A stretch of 64,000 nucleotides of DNA from Clostridioides sp. ES-S-0010-02 (lineage in GTDB: Bacteria > Bacillota > Clostridia > Peptostreptococcales > Peptostreptococcaceae). The DNA lies in NCBI GenBank assembly GCA_020641055.1, contig CP067345.1:512001-576000 (forward strand), in the 5' to 3' direction. The notes below the pieces were generated by a model. The model had not been told where the DNA came from. It made no database searches and saw only the letters and a program-made list of their open reading frames with translations. Of this stretch, positions 39,706 through 48,765 are shown one piece after another (position 1 is the first letter of the stretch; every line of letters begins with the position of its first letter). The translations under genes and the position numbers were made by a program.

Positions 39706-41334
39706 TTGAACATTATAATAAGTCTAATGGGTGGATTAGGGCTGTTCTTATATGGTATGAACCTTATGGGAGAAGGTCTGCAAAAATCTGCTGGGACAAA
39801 ATTAAAAAAGATAATAAAATTACTTACTAGTAATCTATTTATGGGAGTTTTAGTAGGTACAGGAGTTACAGCAGTAATACAAAGTTCAAGTGCTACTACT
39901 GTAATGGTTGTTGGTTTCGTAAATGCAGGCATAATGACTTTAAAACAAGCAATAGGGGTTATAATGGGTGCTAATATAGGTACTACTGTTACAGCCCAAT
40001 TAGTATCTTTTGATTTAGCTGGAATGGCTCCAGTAGCATTAGGTATAGGTATTATACTTTATTTATTTGGAAATAAACCTAGAATAAAAAATATAGCCGA
40101 GATACTTATAGGTTTTGGGATATTATTTACAGGTATGGATTTTATGAAAATGGCAGTTGAACCATTAAAGGACTATCAAGGGTTCACGGATTTACTTGTT
40201 ACATTTGGTAATTATCCGCTACTTGGACTATTATTAGGATTTGGTATTACAGCAATAATACAGAGTTCAAGTGCATCTATGGGTATGTTGGTTGCATTAG
40301 CAGCAGAAGGTTTAATACCACTAGCAGCAGCATTACCAATTCTTTATGGTCAAAACATTGGTACATGTGTAACTTCATTGCTATCAAGTATTGGTGCTAA
40401 TAAAAATGCACGAAGAGCAGCTATGATGCATTTAATCTTCAATGTTTTGGGAACAGTAATATTCTTATTGTTGTTGAATAAACCAATTGTAAATTTAGTT
40501 ACAAGTTGGGACCCAAGTAATGTTGCAAGACAAATAGCTAATACACACACATTGTTTAATATTATATCCGTCTTAATACTTCTACCATTTACAAAGGTTA
40601 TCATAAAACTAGCCATTAAGCTTGTTCCTGATAAAGCTGGTGATGCAGATGAAGATGAAGCTAAGACTATTAAATATATAGATGATAGAATGATAGAAAC
40701 TCCTTCCATAGCTCTTGCCAATACGATAAAAGAAGCACTTCGTATGGGAGAAAAAGCTAAGGAAAGCTTAAATGCATCTATGGAAGCGTTAGTAGAACAT
40801 TCAACTGAAAAAATAGATAAGACATACAGACGTGAAAAACTAATAAATGATTTACAAAAAGCTATCTTAAATTACTTGCTTAAACTTTCAAAGGCGCCTT
40901 TAGATGATAATTCTAGAGAAGTTGTAGACACCTTATTTAATACAGTTAATGATATAGAAAGAATTGGTGACCATGCTAAAAATATAGCTGAATTATCTCA
41001 AGTTGCAATAGATTCAAATATTTCTTTCTCTGAAGAAGGACAAGCTGAACTTGATATTATGTACAATAAAGTTGTTTCAGCTTATACTTATGCTTTAGAG
41101 TCAATGAGAACTGATGATGTGGATTTAGCTTGTAAGGTTATAAAAATTGAAGAGCAAGTTGATATAATGGAGAAATCTTGTAGAGCTAATCATATGTATA
41201 GATTGAATAACAATTTATGTAGTATAGAAAATGGAGTTATTTATTTAGATGTAATAAGTAATCTAGAAAGAATATCTGACCACGCTGTTAATATAGCACA
41301 ACAAGTTATAGCTAAGAGATTGGGAACTGATTAA
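39706..41334 (+). CDS. Na+/phosphate symporter family protein with PhoU domain
   Basis: A 542-residue NptA/YjbB-like protein. The membrane half has two inverted repeats each with the QSSSA motif (QSSSATT and QSSSASM), and the C-terminal 200 residues are a PhoU-like helical domain. TTG start with AAGGAGG 7 bases upstream. It should transport phosphate with sodium or export it. It converges on a hairpin shared with the cell wall protein gene. Confidence 0.88.
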   Translation: MNIIISLMGGLGLFLYGMNLMGEGLQKSAGTKLKKIIKLLTSNLFMGVLVGTGVTAVIQSSSATTVMVVGFVNAGIMTLKQAIGVIMGANIGTTVTAQLVSFDLAGMAPVALGIGIILYLFGNKPRIKNIAEILIGFGILFTGMDFMKMAVEPLKDYQGFTDLLVTFGNYPLLGLLLGFGITAIIQSSSASMGMLVALAAEGLIPLAAALPILYGQNIGTCVTSLLSSIGANKNARRAAMMHLIFNVLGTVIFLLLLNKPIVNLVTSWDPSNVARQIANTHTLFNIISVLILLPFTKVIIKLAIKLVPDKAGDADEDEAKTIKYIDDRMIETPSIALANTIKEALRMGEKAKESLNASMEALVEHSTEKIDKTYRREKLINDLQKAILNYLLKLSKAPLDDNSREVVDTLFNTVNDIERIGDHAKNIAELSQVAIDSNISFSEEGQAELDIMYNKVVSAYTYALESMRTDDVDLACKVIKIEEQVDIMEKSCRANHMYRLNNNLCSIENGVIYLDVISNLERISDHAVNIAQQVIAKRLGTD

Positions 41335-41386
41335 AAATGGTAATTTAAAATAAAGTAAGAATTAAAATAGATAATGAACAAAAAAG

Positions 41387-41440
41387 AAGGAGTTGTCTTA
41401 AAATTGATTTTTTCTAATCAAATTTTAAGTTCAACTCCTT
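41387..41440. repeat. Dispersed hairpin, copy 1 (convergent terminator)
   Basis: Outer stem 41387-41395 with 41432-41440, inner AT-rich stem, TTTTTTC loop region. Bases 41403-41441 match 52391-52429 at 38 of 39 positions. It lies between converging genes and probably acts as a terminator in both directions. Confidence 0.8.
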
Positions 41441-41548
41441 TAAAATTTAGGCTAATTATTCTTAATGAATCATCATAAAGAATAATTGTTTCAATGTCTA
41501 ATGGCGATACCATTTGTTTATAACACTGTATATTTTATAATCAAAATG

Positions 41549-44500
41549 TTAAGCTATTTCTTTAATTTGTTTAAATGAATTTTCATTTCCATTTCCACCA
41601 ATTTGTGTTACTGATTTAAATCTCATAGTTTTAAATAGTTCTTTTTGACTATAGTCTAGTAAATTTCCTACTAGTATTACAGGAGATTTAGTTTTTCCAG
41701 CTAAAACCCCAACAGATAAACCATCTATTAAATCATCTTGTTTATTGATTCCATTTTTAGCTACATATAGGTTATTTATATTAGAATCTTTGTAAAACTC
41801 TTTTATTACTTTTGCATTTGTTTCATTTCTAGTACTACCTGATATTCTTTGTGGATTTTTAAGTTTGTTTTCTATATTTTTAGAAACTGTATATTCTCCA
41901 CCTATTATATAAGATTTATCTATTTTTTTATCTTTGAATAAATCATTTATTTCAGTTATATTACTATTTTCATTAGTAAGTATTATAGGCATATCATTTT
42001 GAGCTGATGCTGCACCAATACTTACTGCATCTGCTAATCCTTTTTCACCATTAACTACTGATATTTTTGATACATTACTAATTCCTTTTAATTCTTTAGC
42101 AAGATTTAGAGAAGTCTCATATCTATCATTTCCTGAAATTCTAGATACAGACATATTATCTGACTTTATAGTATCTAAAGATTTTTCGTTTACAGAAGCT
42201 TCACCACCGATTACATATACATTTTTAACTTTTAATCTCTTTAATTCAGCTAAAGTCTTCTCATTTATTTGAGAACTTCCAGTTAACAATATAGGAGCAT
42301 CTTTTTTATATGCAAATGGTGTTGCAGCCAAAGCATCTGCAATTGCAGAATCATTTATTAAAACAGCATTTTCAGCATTTTCCCAACCTGCTTGGCTTAT
42401 CTTAATAGAAGTTTCATATCTATCAGTTCCTGTTAATGCATTTGCATTTACTTCATCTTGGTATGTAACTTCAAATTTGGCATTTGGACTTCCTAAGAAA
42501 GCTATTACGCCTCCTTTTGGCAATCTAACTCTATTATTCTTTGTCACTAAAGAGTAATTTACAGGAGTTCCTTTATCATCATAAACTGCAAAAGATGAAT
42601 TTTGAGGAAGATTAACTTCTATTTTTTTATTTGCTATATCATCGCCAATTTTGTACCATTTTGCATACCCTTTTGAATCTATTTGATATGTAAAAGATTT
42701 TTCTGATGATAAATTAGTTAGGGAATCTTCACTTACATATGTTTGTGTTGCAAATTTTAGGTATTCTGTACCATTTTCTTTATACAGTTTGATATCACTC
42801 AAATCACGACCCATTACACCAGGTATTTCTATAAAAGCATTTGAATTATTCTCATCTATTATTTTAGTATTAGCTAAAAAACCTGGAGTTTTATCAGAAA
42901 CACCAAGCATTGCTTTAACAGAGCCAAACATATAGTATTGAGAAGTATATTTTTCATCTACTAGATAGTAACCTTTTTCACCTCTTTTTTCCCATGCTTC
43001 TTTGACACTATTTGATATATTATTGTCATCTACCTTTTGAGCTACATAGTATAAACTTGCTGTCTGACCTAATCCAGGAACATCATCATAAGAGCTCATA
43101 TTTAAATATGTGATATTATTTTTTTCTTTTACAAATTTTAGGCAACTATTACCTTTTTCAGATACGAATCTATCTTGACCTATGTATACATATTTATCTT
43201 TAGGTCCATTTTCTATGTATGGAGAAGATACTGTTAGAGTACCATTATCATTAACATCAACTTTTAGCATATTTGAAGAAGCATAAAGTCCACTATTTTC
43301 TTTTAAGTAACTTGGCATTTTGACTTGTTGTGGCTTACTAAATGTTTTATCAGGTTTTATTTCTTTAATTTTACCTTTTTCTTTTAATGCAGATAGTAAA
43401 ATTTCTTGCCCAATTACTTCGTTAAGTTGACTACTTCCACCAGAAGAAACAACTGCAACTGCCATATTTTCATCTGGAAGCACTGTAAGATTACTATGGA
43501 ATAATAAAGAATCTCCACCTTTTGTAAGTGCTTTTAGATTATATTGATTAAATGGATAAGTGTTGACACAATCCCATCCTAAACCATATCCAAGGATAGA
43601 GTCTTCTCCCTCAGGCCATAGACCATTTAAATATTCTTTATTTTCCATAGCTTTTACTGAAGCAGGAGAAAGAATTCCATTTGATTTTTTCATAAATGTT
43701 TGTGCAAATGTACATAGATTTTCTGCACTTGAATATAAACCACCTGCACCTATAGTATTAAGGTTATCTTGTGGAACTGCATCTTCCCAATAAGGTACAT
43801 AGGCTTTTGCAAGTTTTGAACTATCAAAGCTATTTTCTGGAGTTTTTGTGTTTTGTAAGTTAAGTGGATTGTTTATGTATTTATCAAGAAAATTAGTAAA
43901 TGACATACCAGATACTCTTTCTACTAAAATTTCAGCTAAAGTAAATCCATCATTACAATAAACAGAAAAAGCTCCTGGCTTAGCTTTTAATCTTTGTTTC
44001 TTTAATTCTTCTAAGAAATTATCATGATTATAAGAATCATTGTCTCCCAATAAAAGGGCATTTTTAAAACTACTTCCCATTAGCCCTGATGAGTGATTTA
44101 ATAACATTCTTGGAGTGATTTCTTTATATCTATCATCAGCCATTTTAAATTCAGGTATATATTTTACAACAGGAGTATCTAAATTTACTTTTCCCTGTTC
44201 AACCAATTTCATAACAGCTGTAGTAGTAAATACTTTACTGATAGATGCAATATTGTACATATTATCCTTAGTTAAATTTTTATTATCTTGTTTGCTGTAT
44301 ACTCCACCATTTCCAGAAATCTCAATTTTACCATTATCAATTAGAGCATATTGAGCGCTTACAGCTCCGTATTTAGATAGTAAAGTTTGAATTTTCTCTT
44401 TAGCAAGAGCTCTAGTTTTTGTGTAAGACTCCGAACCTTTACTATAATCATTTAACTCTATATCAGAGCTTTGATACTTATCGGAGATATTGTTTGTGTC

Positions 44501-44593
44501 ATTATCAGCAAAAGCAATACTTGGAGTAGCTGTAAATAACATACTAAGTACCAATGTGCTAGATAATAACTTAAATAATATTTGCTTAAACAT
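41549..44593 (-). CDS. Cell wall serine hydrolase (beta-lactamase/PBP fold) with CWB2 anchor
   Basis: A 1014-residue secreted protein. A signal peptide ends near residue 29 (SIAFA). Residues about 55-400 are a class C beta-lactamase-like serine hydrolase with S117-I-S-K120, Y212-C-N214 and a KGG box near 361. A middle region of unknown fold follows, and three CWB2 repeats (about 722-1014; TGTDRYETS, SGNDRYETS, SGSTRNETN) bind the anionic wall polymer PSII. The layout is that of Cwp20, but I remember Cwp20 elsewhere in strain 630, so paralogue or relocated copy is open. Likely a D,D-peptidase or esterase rather than a resistance enzyme. Confidence 0.85.
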   Translation of the reverse strand: MFKQILFKLLSSTLVLSMLFTATPSIAFADNDTNNISDKYQSSDIELNDYSKGSESYTKTRALAKEKIQTLLSKYGAVSAQYALIDNGKIEISGNGGVYSKQDNKNLTKDNMYNIASISKVFTTTAVMKLVEQGKVNLDTPVVKYIPEFKMADDRYKEITPRMLLNHSSGLMGSSFKNALLLGDNDSYNHDNFLEELKKQRLKAKPGAFSVYCNDGFTLAEILVERVSGMSFTNFLDKYINNPLNLQNTKTPENSFDSSKLAKAYVPYWEDAVPQDNLNTIGAGGLYSSAENLCTFAQTFMKKSNGILSPASVKAMENKEYLNGLWPEGEDSILGYGLGWDCVNTYPFNQYNLKALTKGGDSLLFHSNLTVLPDENMAVAVVSSGGSSQLNEVIGQEILLSALKEKGKIKEIKPDKTFSKPQQVKMPSYLKENSGLYASSNMLKVDVNDNGTLTVSSPYIENGPKDKYVYIGQDRFVSEKGNSCLKFVKEKNNITYLNMSSYDDVPGLGQTASLYYVAQKVDDNNISNSVKEAWEKRGEKGYYLVDEKYTSQYYMFGSVKAMLGVSDKTPGFLANTKIIDENNSNAFIEIPGVMGRDLSDIKLYKENGTEYLKFATQTYVSEDSLTNLSSEKSFTYQIDSKGYAKWYKIGDDIANKKIEVNLPQNSSFAVYDDKGTPVNYSLVTKNNRVRLPKGGVIAFLGSPNAKFEVTYQDEVNANALTGTDRYETSIKISQAGWENAENAVLINDSAIADALAATPFAYKKDAPILLTGSSQINEKTLAELKRLKVKNVYVIGGEASVNEKSLDTIKSDNMSVSRISGNDRYETSLNLAKELKGISNVSKISVVNGEKGLADAVSIGAASAQNDMPIILTNENSNITEINDLFKDKKIDKSYIIGGEYTVSKNIENKLKNPQRISGSTRNETNAKVIKEFYKDSNINNLYVAKNGINKQDDLIDGLSVGVLAGKTKSPVILVGNLLDYSQKELFKTMRFKSVTQIGGNGNENSFKQIKEIA

Positions 44594-44923
44594 ATTAAAT
44601 TACCTCTTTTCCCTTTTAATAATTACAATTAGCATAACATTCTTAATTATTTTAATCAACAGATTATTGTTAAGAAAAATACATTTATAATAAGTTACAT
44701 TTTATATATATGAGAGAAATAAAAAGATAACATTTTGCTATTGGACTATTCATTTATTTAATTAAAATTTTATAATTGACAAATAGTTGTAATATTTAGA
44801 AGAATCGATTTCCTAATAATGCTTGAGGATATATGCATTATTTTGTGGCAAACTTTTTAAAAAAACACCTAGATTTTATGTTATAATCTCTGTAAAACGC
44901 ATATGCTGAAAAGAGGGATTTAA
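44594..44923. other. Divergent intergenic region between the wall hydrolase and pgi
   Basis: About 330 AT-rich bases. TATAAT (44882-44887) is a likely -10 for pgi without a good -35. An 8-bp inverted repeat (44815-44822 with 44835-44842) lies upstream. No ORF. Confidence 0.5.
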
Positions 44924-46273
44924 ATGGGAAAAATAAATTTTGATTATAGTAAAGCTACGGAATTTTTTTGCCAAAAAGAAATAGATGTCATGCAGCCGTA
45001 TGTAGATGTGGCACATGATATGTTACATAATAAAACTGGTTTAGGAAATACTTTTTTAGGATGGATAGACCTTCCTAAAAATTATGATAAGGAAGAGTTT
45101 GCTAGAATAAAAAAATCTGCTGAGAAGATAAAATCTGATTCTGAGGTTCTTCTAGTAATCGGTATAGGAGGCTCTTATTTGGGTTCAAGAGCTGCGATAG
45201 ACATGGTAAGTCATTCTTTTAGAAATGGGCTTAAAAAAGAGCAAAGAAATGCTCCTGAAGTATATTTTGTAGGTCATAACATAAGCTCAACATATATTAT
45301 GGATTTACTAGATGTAATTGAAGGTAAAGATGTTTCTGTAAATGTAATATCTAAATCAGGTACTACTACAGAGCCAGCTCTTGCTTTTAGAATATTTAAA
45401 AATTATTTAGAAAAAAAATATGGAAAAGAAGAAGCTAGAAAGAGAATATATGCAACAACAGATTCAAGTAAAGGGGCGCTTAGACAATTAGCTACAGAAG
45501 AAGGATATGAGACTTTTGTAATACCAGATGATGTAGGTGGCCGTTTTTCTGTATTGACAGCTGTTGGATTACTTCCTATTGCAGCTGCAGGACTTGATAT
45601 TGATGCCATAATGAATGGTGCAAATGATGCTCGTGAAGCATTTCAAAATTCTGACTTAAAAAATAATGACAGTTATAAATATGCTGTAGCTAGAACAATT
45701 TTACATAGAAAAGGAAAAGATGTAGAGTTATTGGTTAACTATGAACCTCAACTACATTATATGAGTGAGTGGTGGAAACAACTTTATGGAGAAAGTGAAG
45801 GAAAAGAAAATAAAGGATTATTTCCTGCTTCTGTAGATTTTTCAACAGACTTACATTCTATGGGACAATATATTCAAGATGGAAAAAGACTTTTATTTGA
45901 AACAGTACTTAATGTTGAAAGTTCTAAGAGAAATATAACTATAAATTCAGAAGAAGTAGATTTAGATGGTTTAAATTATTTAGCAGGCAAAACTGTAGAT
46001 TTTGTAAATCATAAAGCTTTTGAAGGTACTCTATTAGCACATACTGATGGAAAAGTGCCTAACTTGGTAATAAATATACCTAAGTTAGATGAGTATAATT
46101 TTGGATATTTAGTGTATTTCTTTGAAAAAGCTTGTGGAATAAGTGGATATTTACTAGGAGTTAATCCATTTGACCAACCAGGAGTAGAAGCATACAAGAA
46201 AAATATGTTTGCTTTACTAGGAAAACCAGGTTATGAAAAAGAAAAAGAAGAATTAGAAAAAAGACTTAAATAA
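44924..46273 (+). CDS. pgi: Glucose-6-phosphate isomerase
   Basis: Glycolytic isomerase of glucose 6-phosphate and fructose 6-phosphate, 449 residues, the length of the compact bacterial form. Motifs are [12 protein letters not shown], the phosphate-binding [26 protein letters not shown], and the C-terminal catalytic region [18 protein letters not shown] precedes the ATG. Terminator follows. Confidence 0.96.
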   Translation: MGKINFDYSKATEFFCQKEIDVMQPYVDVAHDMLHNKTGLGNTFLGWIDLPKNYDKEEFARIKKSAEKIKSDSEVLLVIGIGGSYLGSRAAIDMVSHSFRNGLKKEQRNAPEVYFVGHNISSTYIMDLLDVIEGKDVSVNVISKSGTTTEPALAFRIFKNYLEKKYGKEEARKRIYATTDSSKGALRQLATEEGYETFVIPDDVGGRFSVLTAVGLLPIAAAGLDIDAIMNGANDAREAFQNSDLKNNDSYKYAVARTILHRKGKDVELLVNYEPQLHYMSEWWKQLYGESEGKENKGLFPASVDFSTDLHSMGQYIQDGKRLLFETVLNVESSKRNITINSEEVDLDGLNYLAGKTVDFVNHKAFEGTLLAHTDGKVPNLVINIPKLDEYNFGYLVYFFEKACGISGYLLGVNPFDQPGVEAYKKNMFALLGKPGYEKEKEELEKRLK

Positions 46274-46312
46274 TTTTAGATAGTTAAGGTTTAATTAAGA
46301 TTAGAATAATAT

Positions 46313-46363
46313 AATGAAATCATCGAAAGAGAGTTTACTCAAAATAGATGATTTCATTTTTTT
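46313..46363 (+). terminator. Terminator after pgi
   Basis: A perfect 12-bp stem (46313-46324 with 46347-46358) followed by T-tract. Confidence 0.88.
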
Positions 46364-46427
46364 ATGGAAAATTGGGAAAAATATATTTTGATAATTTATA
46401 TTATATTTAGATAGGGAGTGGTATGAG

Positions 46428-47507
46428 ATGTCAAGAAGAAAGAAAGGTATAAGTTTAGTAATATTAGTCGCTATAATAAGTTCAATACTTAGTAGTTTGC
46501 TAACAATAATTTTAGTTAAAGATAATTTAGGAAGTAAATCTACAGGAAGTTCTACGCCCATAGTTGTAAATGATGATGGAAAGAGCCAAAACATTTACCA
46601 AGCAGTTGCAGAAAAGGCAACACCATCTGTTGTAGGTATTACGACAACTAGCGTCGATACTAGTAATATGTTTGCAATACCAACTGAAACACAAGGAGTA
46701 GGAACTGGGATTATAGTAGATTCAAATGGATATATACTTACTAATTCTCATGTTATATCAGATGGCCAAGCAACTAGTGTTAATGTTTTATTTAATGATG
46801 GTTCAACAACATCAGGTAAAGTGGTATGGTTTGACCAACAACTTGATTTGGCCATAGTTAAAGTTGATAAAACTGGATTAACACCAGCTGAATTTGCAGA
46901 TAGTGATAAAGTAAAAGTTGGAGATATATCAATAGCAATAGGTAACCCACTTGGACTAGACTTCCAAAAGACAGTTACTCAAGGTATAATAAGTGGATTA
47001 GATAGAACTATACAAACAGAAAAAACTAATATGACAGGGTTATTACAAACTGATGCAAGTATAAATGCAGGAAATAGTGGAGGGCCATTGTTAAATCAAA
47101 AAGGTCAAGTAATTGGTATAAATACAGCAAAAGCTTCTCAAGCAGAAGGGTTAGGATTTGCGATACCAATCAATACAGCTAAAAGTATAGTTGAAGAAGT
47201 AATAAAAACTGGAAAATATGAAAAAGTAACTTTAGGTATAAAAGGAACAGATGTATCAAATTATGAAGCAGCTACAGGTACAAAATTAAGTACTGACAAA
47301 GGAGTATATGTTGCAGAAGTAATATCTGGTTCATCAGCAGAAAAAGCAGGAGTAAAAGTAGGGGATATTATAACTAAAGTAGGAGATGCAGATATAACTG
47401 GTATGAATGACCTTAATAAAAAGTTATATACTTTCTCAAAAGGTGCTAGCACAAAAATTACATTAAATAGAGGCGGAAAAGCAGTAACAATAAATGTAAA
47501 ATTCTAA
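46428..47507 (+). CDS. htrA: HtrA/DegP-like membrane-anchored serine protease
   Basis: A 359-residue protease. An N-terminal signal anchor (about 8-30) places a trypsin-like domain outside the membrane with triad H108 (TNSHVI), D140 (LDLAIV) and S217 (GNSGGPL), then a single PDZ domain (about 255-355). It handles misfolded exported proteins. GGGAGTGG lies upstream of the ATG. From memory this corresponds to C. difficile HtrA (CD3284), next to hypD as here. Confidence 0.94.
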   Translation: MSRRKKGISLVILVAIISSILSSLLTIILVKDNLGSKSTGSSTPIVVNDDGKSQNIYQAVAEKATPSVVGITTTSVDTSNMFAIPTETQGVGTGIIVDSNGYILTNSHVISDGQATSVNVLFNDGSTTSGKVVWFDQQLDLAIVKVDKTGLTPAEFADSDKVKVGDISIAIGNPLGLDFQKTVTQGIISGLDRTIQTEKTNMTGLLQTDASINAGNSGGPLLNQKGQVIGINTAKASQAEGLGFAIPINTAKSIVEEVIKTGKYEKVTLGIKGTDVSNYEAATGTKLSTDKGVYVAEVISGSSAEKAGVKVGDIITKVGDADITGMNDLNKKLYTFSKGASTKITLNRGGKAVTINVKF

Positions 47508-47519
47508 ATGTTACTAGAG

Positions 47520-47557
47520 AAACAGAGACTACATGGTAAAGTGTAGTCTCTGTTTTT
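47520..47557 (+). terminator. Terminator after htrA
   Basis: A perfect 14-bp stem (47520-47533 with 47542-47555) with T-tract. Confidence 0.9.
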
Positions 47558-47852
47558 ATTTAATTTTTATAGTATATATATCTAAATTAATTAAAATAAC
47601 ATATTGTTTATAGAGATTATCTATATTTACTTATAAAAATAAAATTAATAAATATTTAAATTTAATTTATAAAATCAATATAAATATCATAATAAAATAA
47701 AAATTTTTAATATTACTAAAAAAATATAGACAAAATAATAACGAATATAGTATTATGTAATTGTAGAAATGCTTTTCATAGAAATAACCTATGAAGATGA
47801 ATTACATAAAGATGAAAAAAAGGAATGGATATTCTTTAGGGGTGAAAAAATT
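47558..47852. other. AT-rich leader of the hypD operon
   Basis: About 295 bases, extremely AT-rich. TAGACA (47727-47732) and TATTAT (47751-47756), 18 apart, are a possible promoter. The apparent reading frame from 47769 is an upstream extension of the activase and is not supported by a ribosome site. Confidence 0.45.
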
Positions 47853-48761
47853 ATGAATCCATTAGTTATAAATTTACAAAAATGTAGTATACATGATGGT
47901 CCAGGGATAAGAAGTACAGTTTTTTTTAAAGGATGCCCACTTGAATGTGTTTGGTGTCATAATCCAGAAAGTCAAACATATACAAAACAAGTTTTGTATA
48001 ATGAAGAGAGATGTTCAAGATGTGAAGCATGTATAAATATATGTCCTCACAAAGCAATTTACAAAGGTAAAACAAAAATATGTCTAGACCAAGAAAAATG
48101 TGAGTTTTGTGAAACTTGTTTAGATTATTGTATAAACAATGCTAGAGAAATAGTAGGTCAAGAGTATTCTGTTAAAGAACTGGTTAAAGAGATAGAAAAA
48201 GATAGAATTTTCTATGAAGAATCAGGTGGAGGAGTAACTTTATCAGGTGGAGAAGTAATGGCTCAAGATATGGATTTTATTTGTGGAGTAATAAACATGT
48301 GTAAATCAAAGGGAATTCATGTGGCAATTGATACTTGTGGATATGCAAAGTCAGAAAATTACGAAAGAGTTGCTGAATGTGCAGATTTGTTCTTATACGA
48401 TATTAAACTTATTGATGAGGAAAAACATATAAAATTTACAGGAAAATCAAATGATTTAATACTTAAAAATGTTAAACTTTTGAGTGAATCAGGAGCTAAT
48501 ATAAATATAAGAATACCATTAATTGTAGGCGTAAATGTAGATGATGAAAATTTAGAGGTTAAAAAAATGATAGAGTTTTTAAAGCCTTTGAATATAAAAG
48601 ATGTAAGTCTTCTTCCATATCATAATATTGGTAAACATAAGTATGATAAAATTTATAAAAAGTATGAAGGAGAAGAGTTACAAAGACCTACTGAAGAAAA
48701 ATTAGAAGAAATAAAAAGGCTGTTTGAAGCAAGTAATTTCAATACTAAGATTGGGGGGTAA
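47853..48761 (+). CDS. Glycyl radical enzyme activase for HypD
   Basis: A 302-residue radical SAM enzyme that installs the glycyl radical on its partner. The cluster motif is CPLECVWC (CxxxCxxC), followed by an inserted two-cluster ferredoxin domain (CSRCEACINIC and CEFCETCLDYC) and the SAM-binding GGGVTLSGGEVMAQ. ATG 47853 has AGGGGTG 9 bases upstream. It precedes hypD by 4 bases, so they are co-transcribed. From memory this is CD3283, older name pflC/pflE-type. Confidence 0.92.
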   Translation: MNPLVINLQKCSIHDGPGIRSTVFFKGCPLECVWCHNPESQTYTKQVLYNEERCSRCEACINICPHKAIYKGKTKICLDQEKCEFCETCLDYCINNAREIVGQEYSVKELVKEIEKDRIFYEESGGGVTLSGGEVMAQDMDFICGVINMCKSKGIHVAIDTCGYAKSENYERVAECADLFLYDIKLIDEEKHIKFTGKSNDLILKNVKLLSESGANINIRIPLIVGVNVDDENLEVKKMIEFLKPLNIKDVSLLPYHNIGKHKYDKIYKKYEGEELQRPTEEKLEEIKRLFEASNFNTKIGG

Positions 48762-48765
48762 TAAA

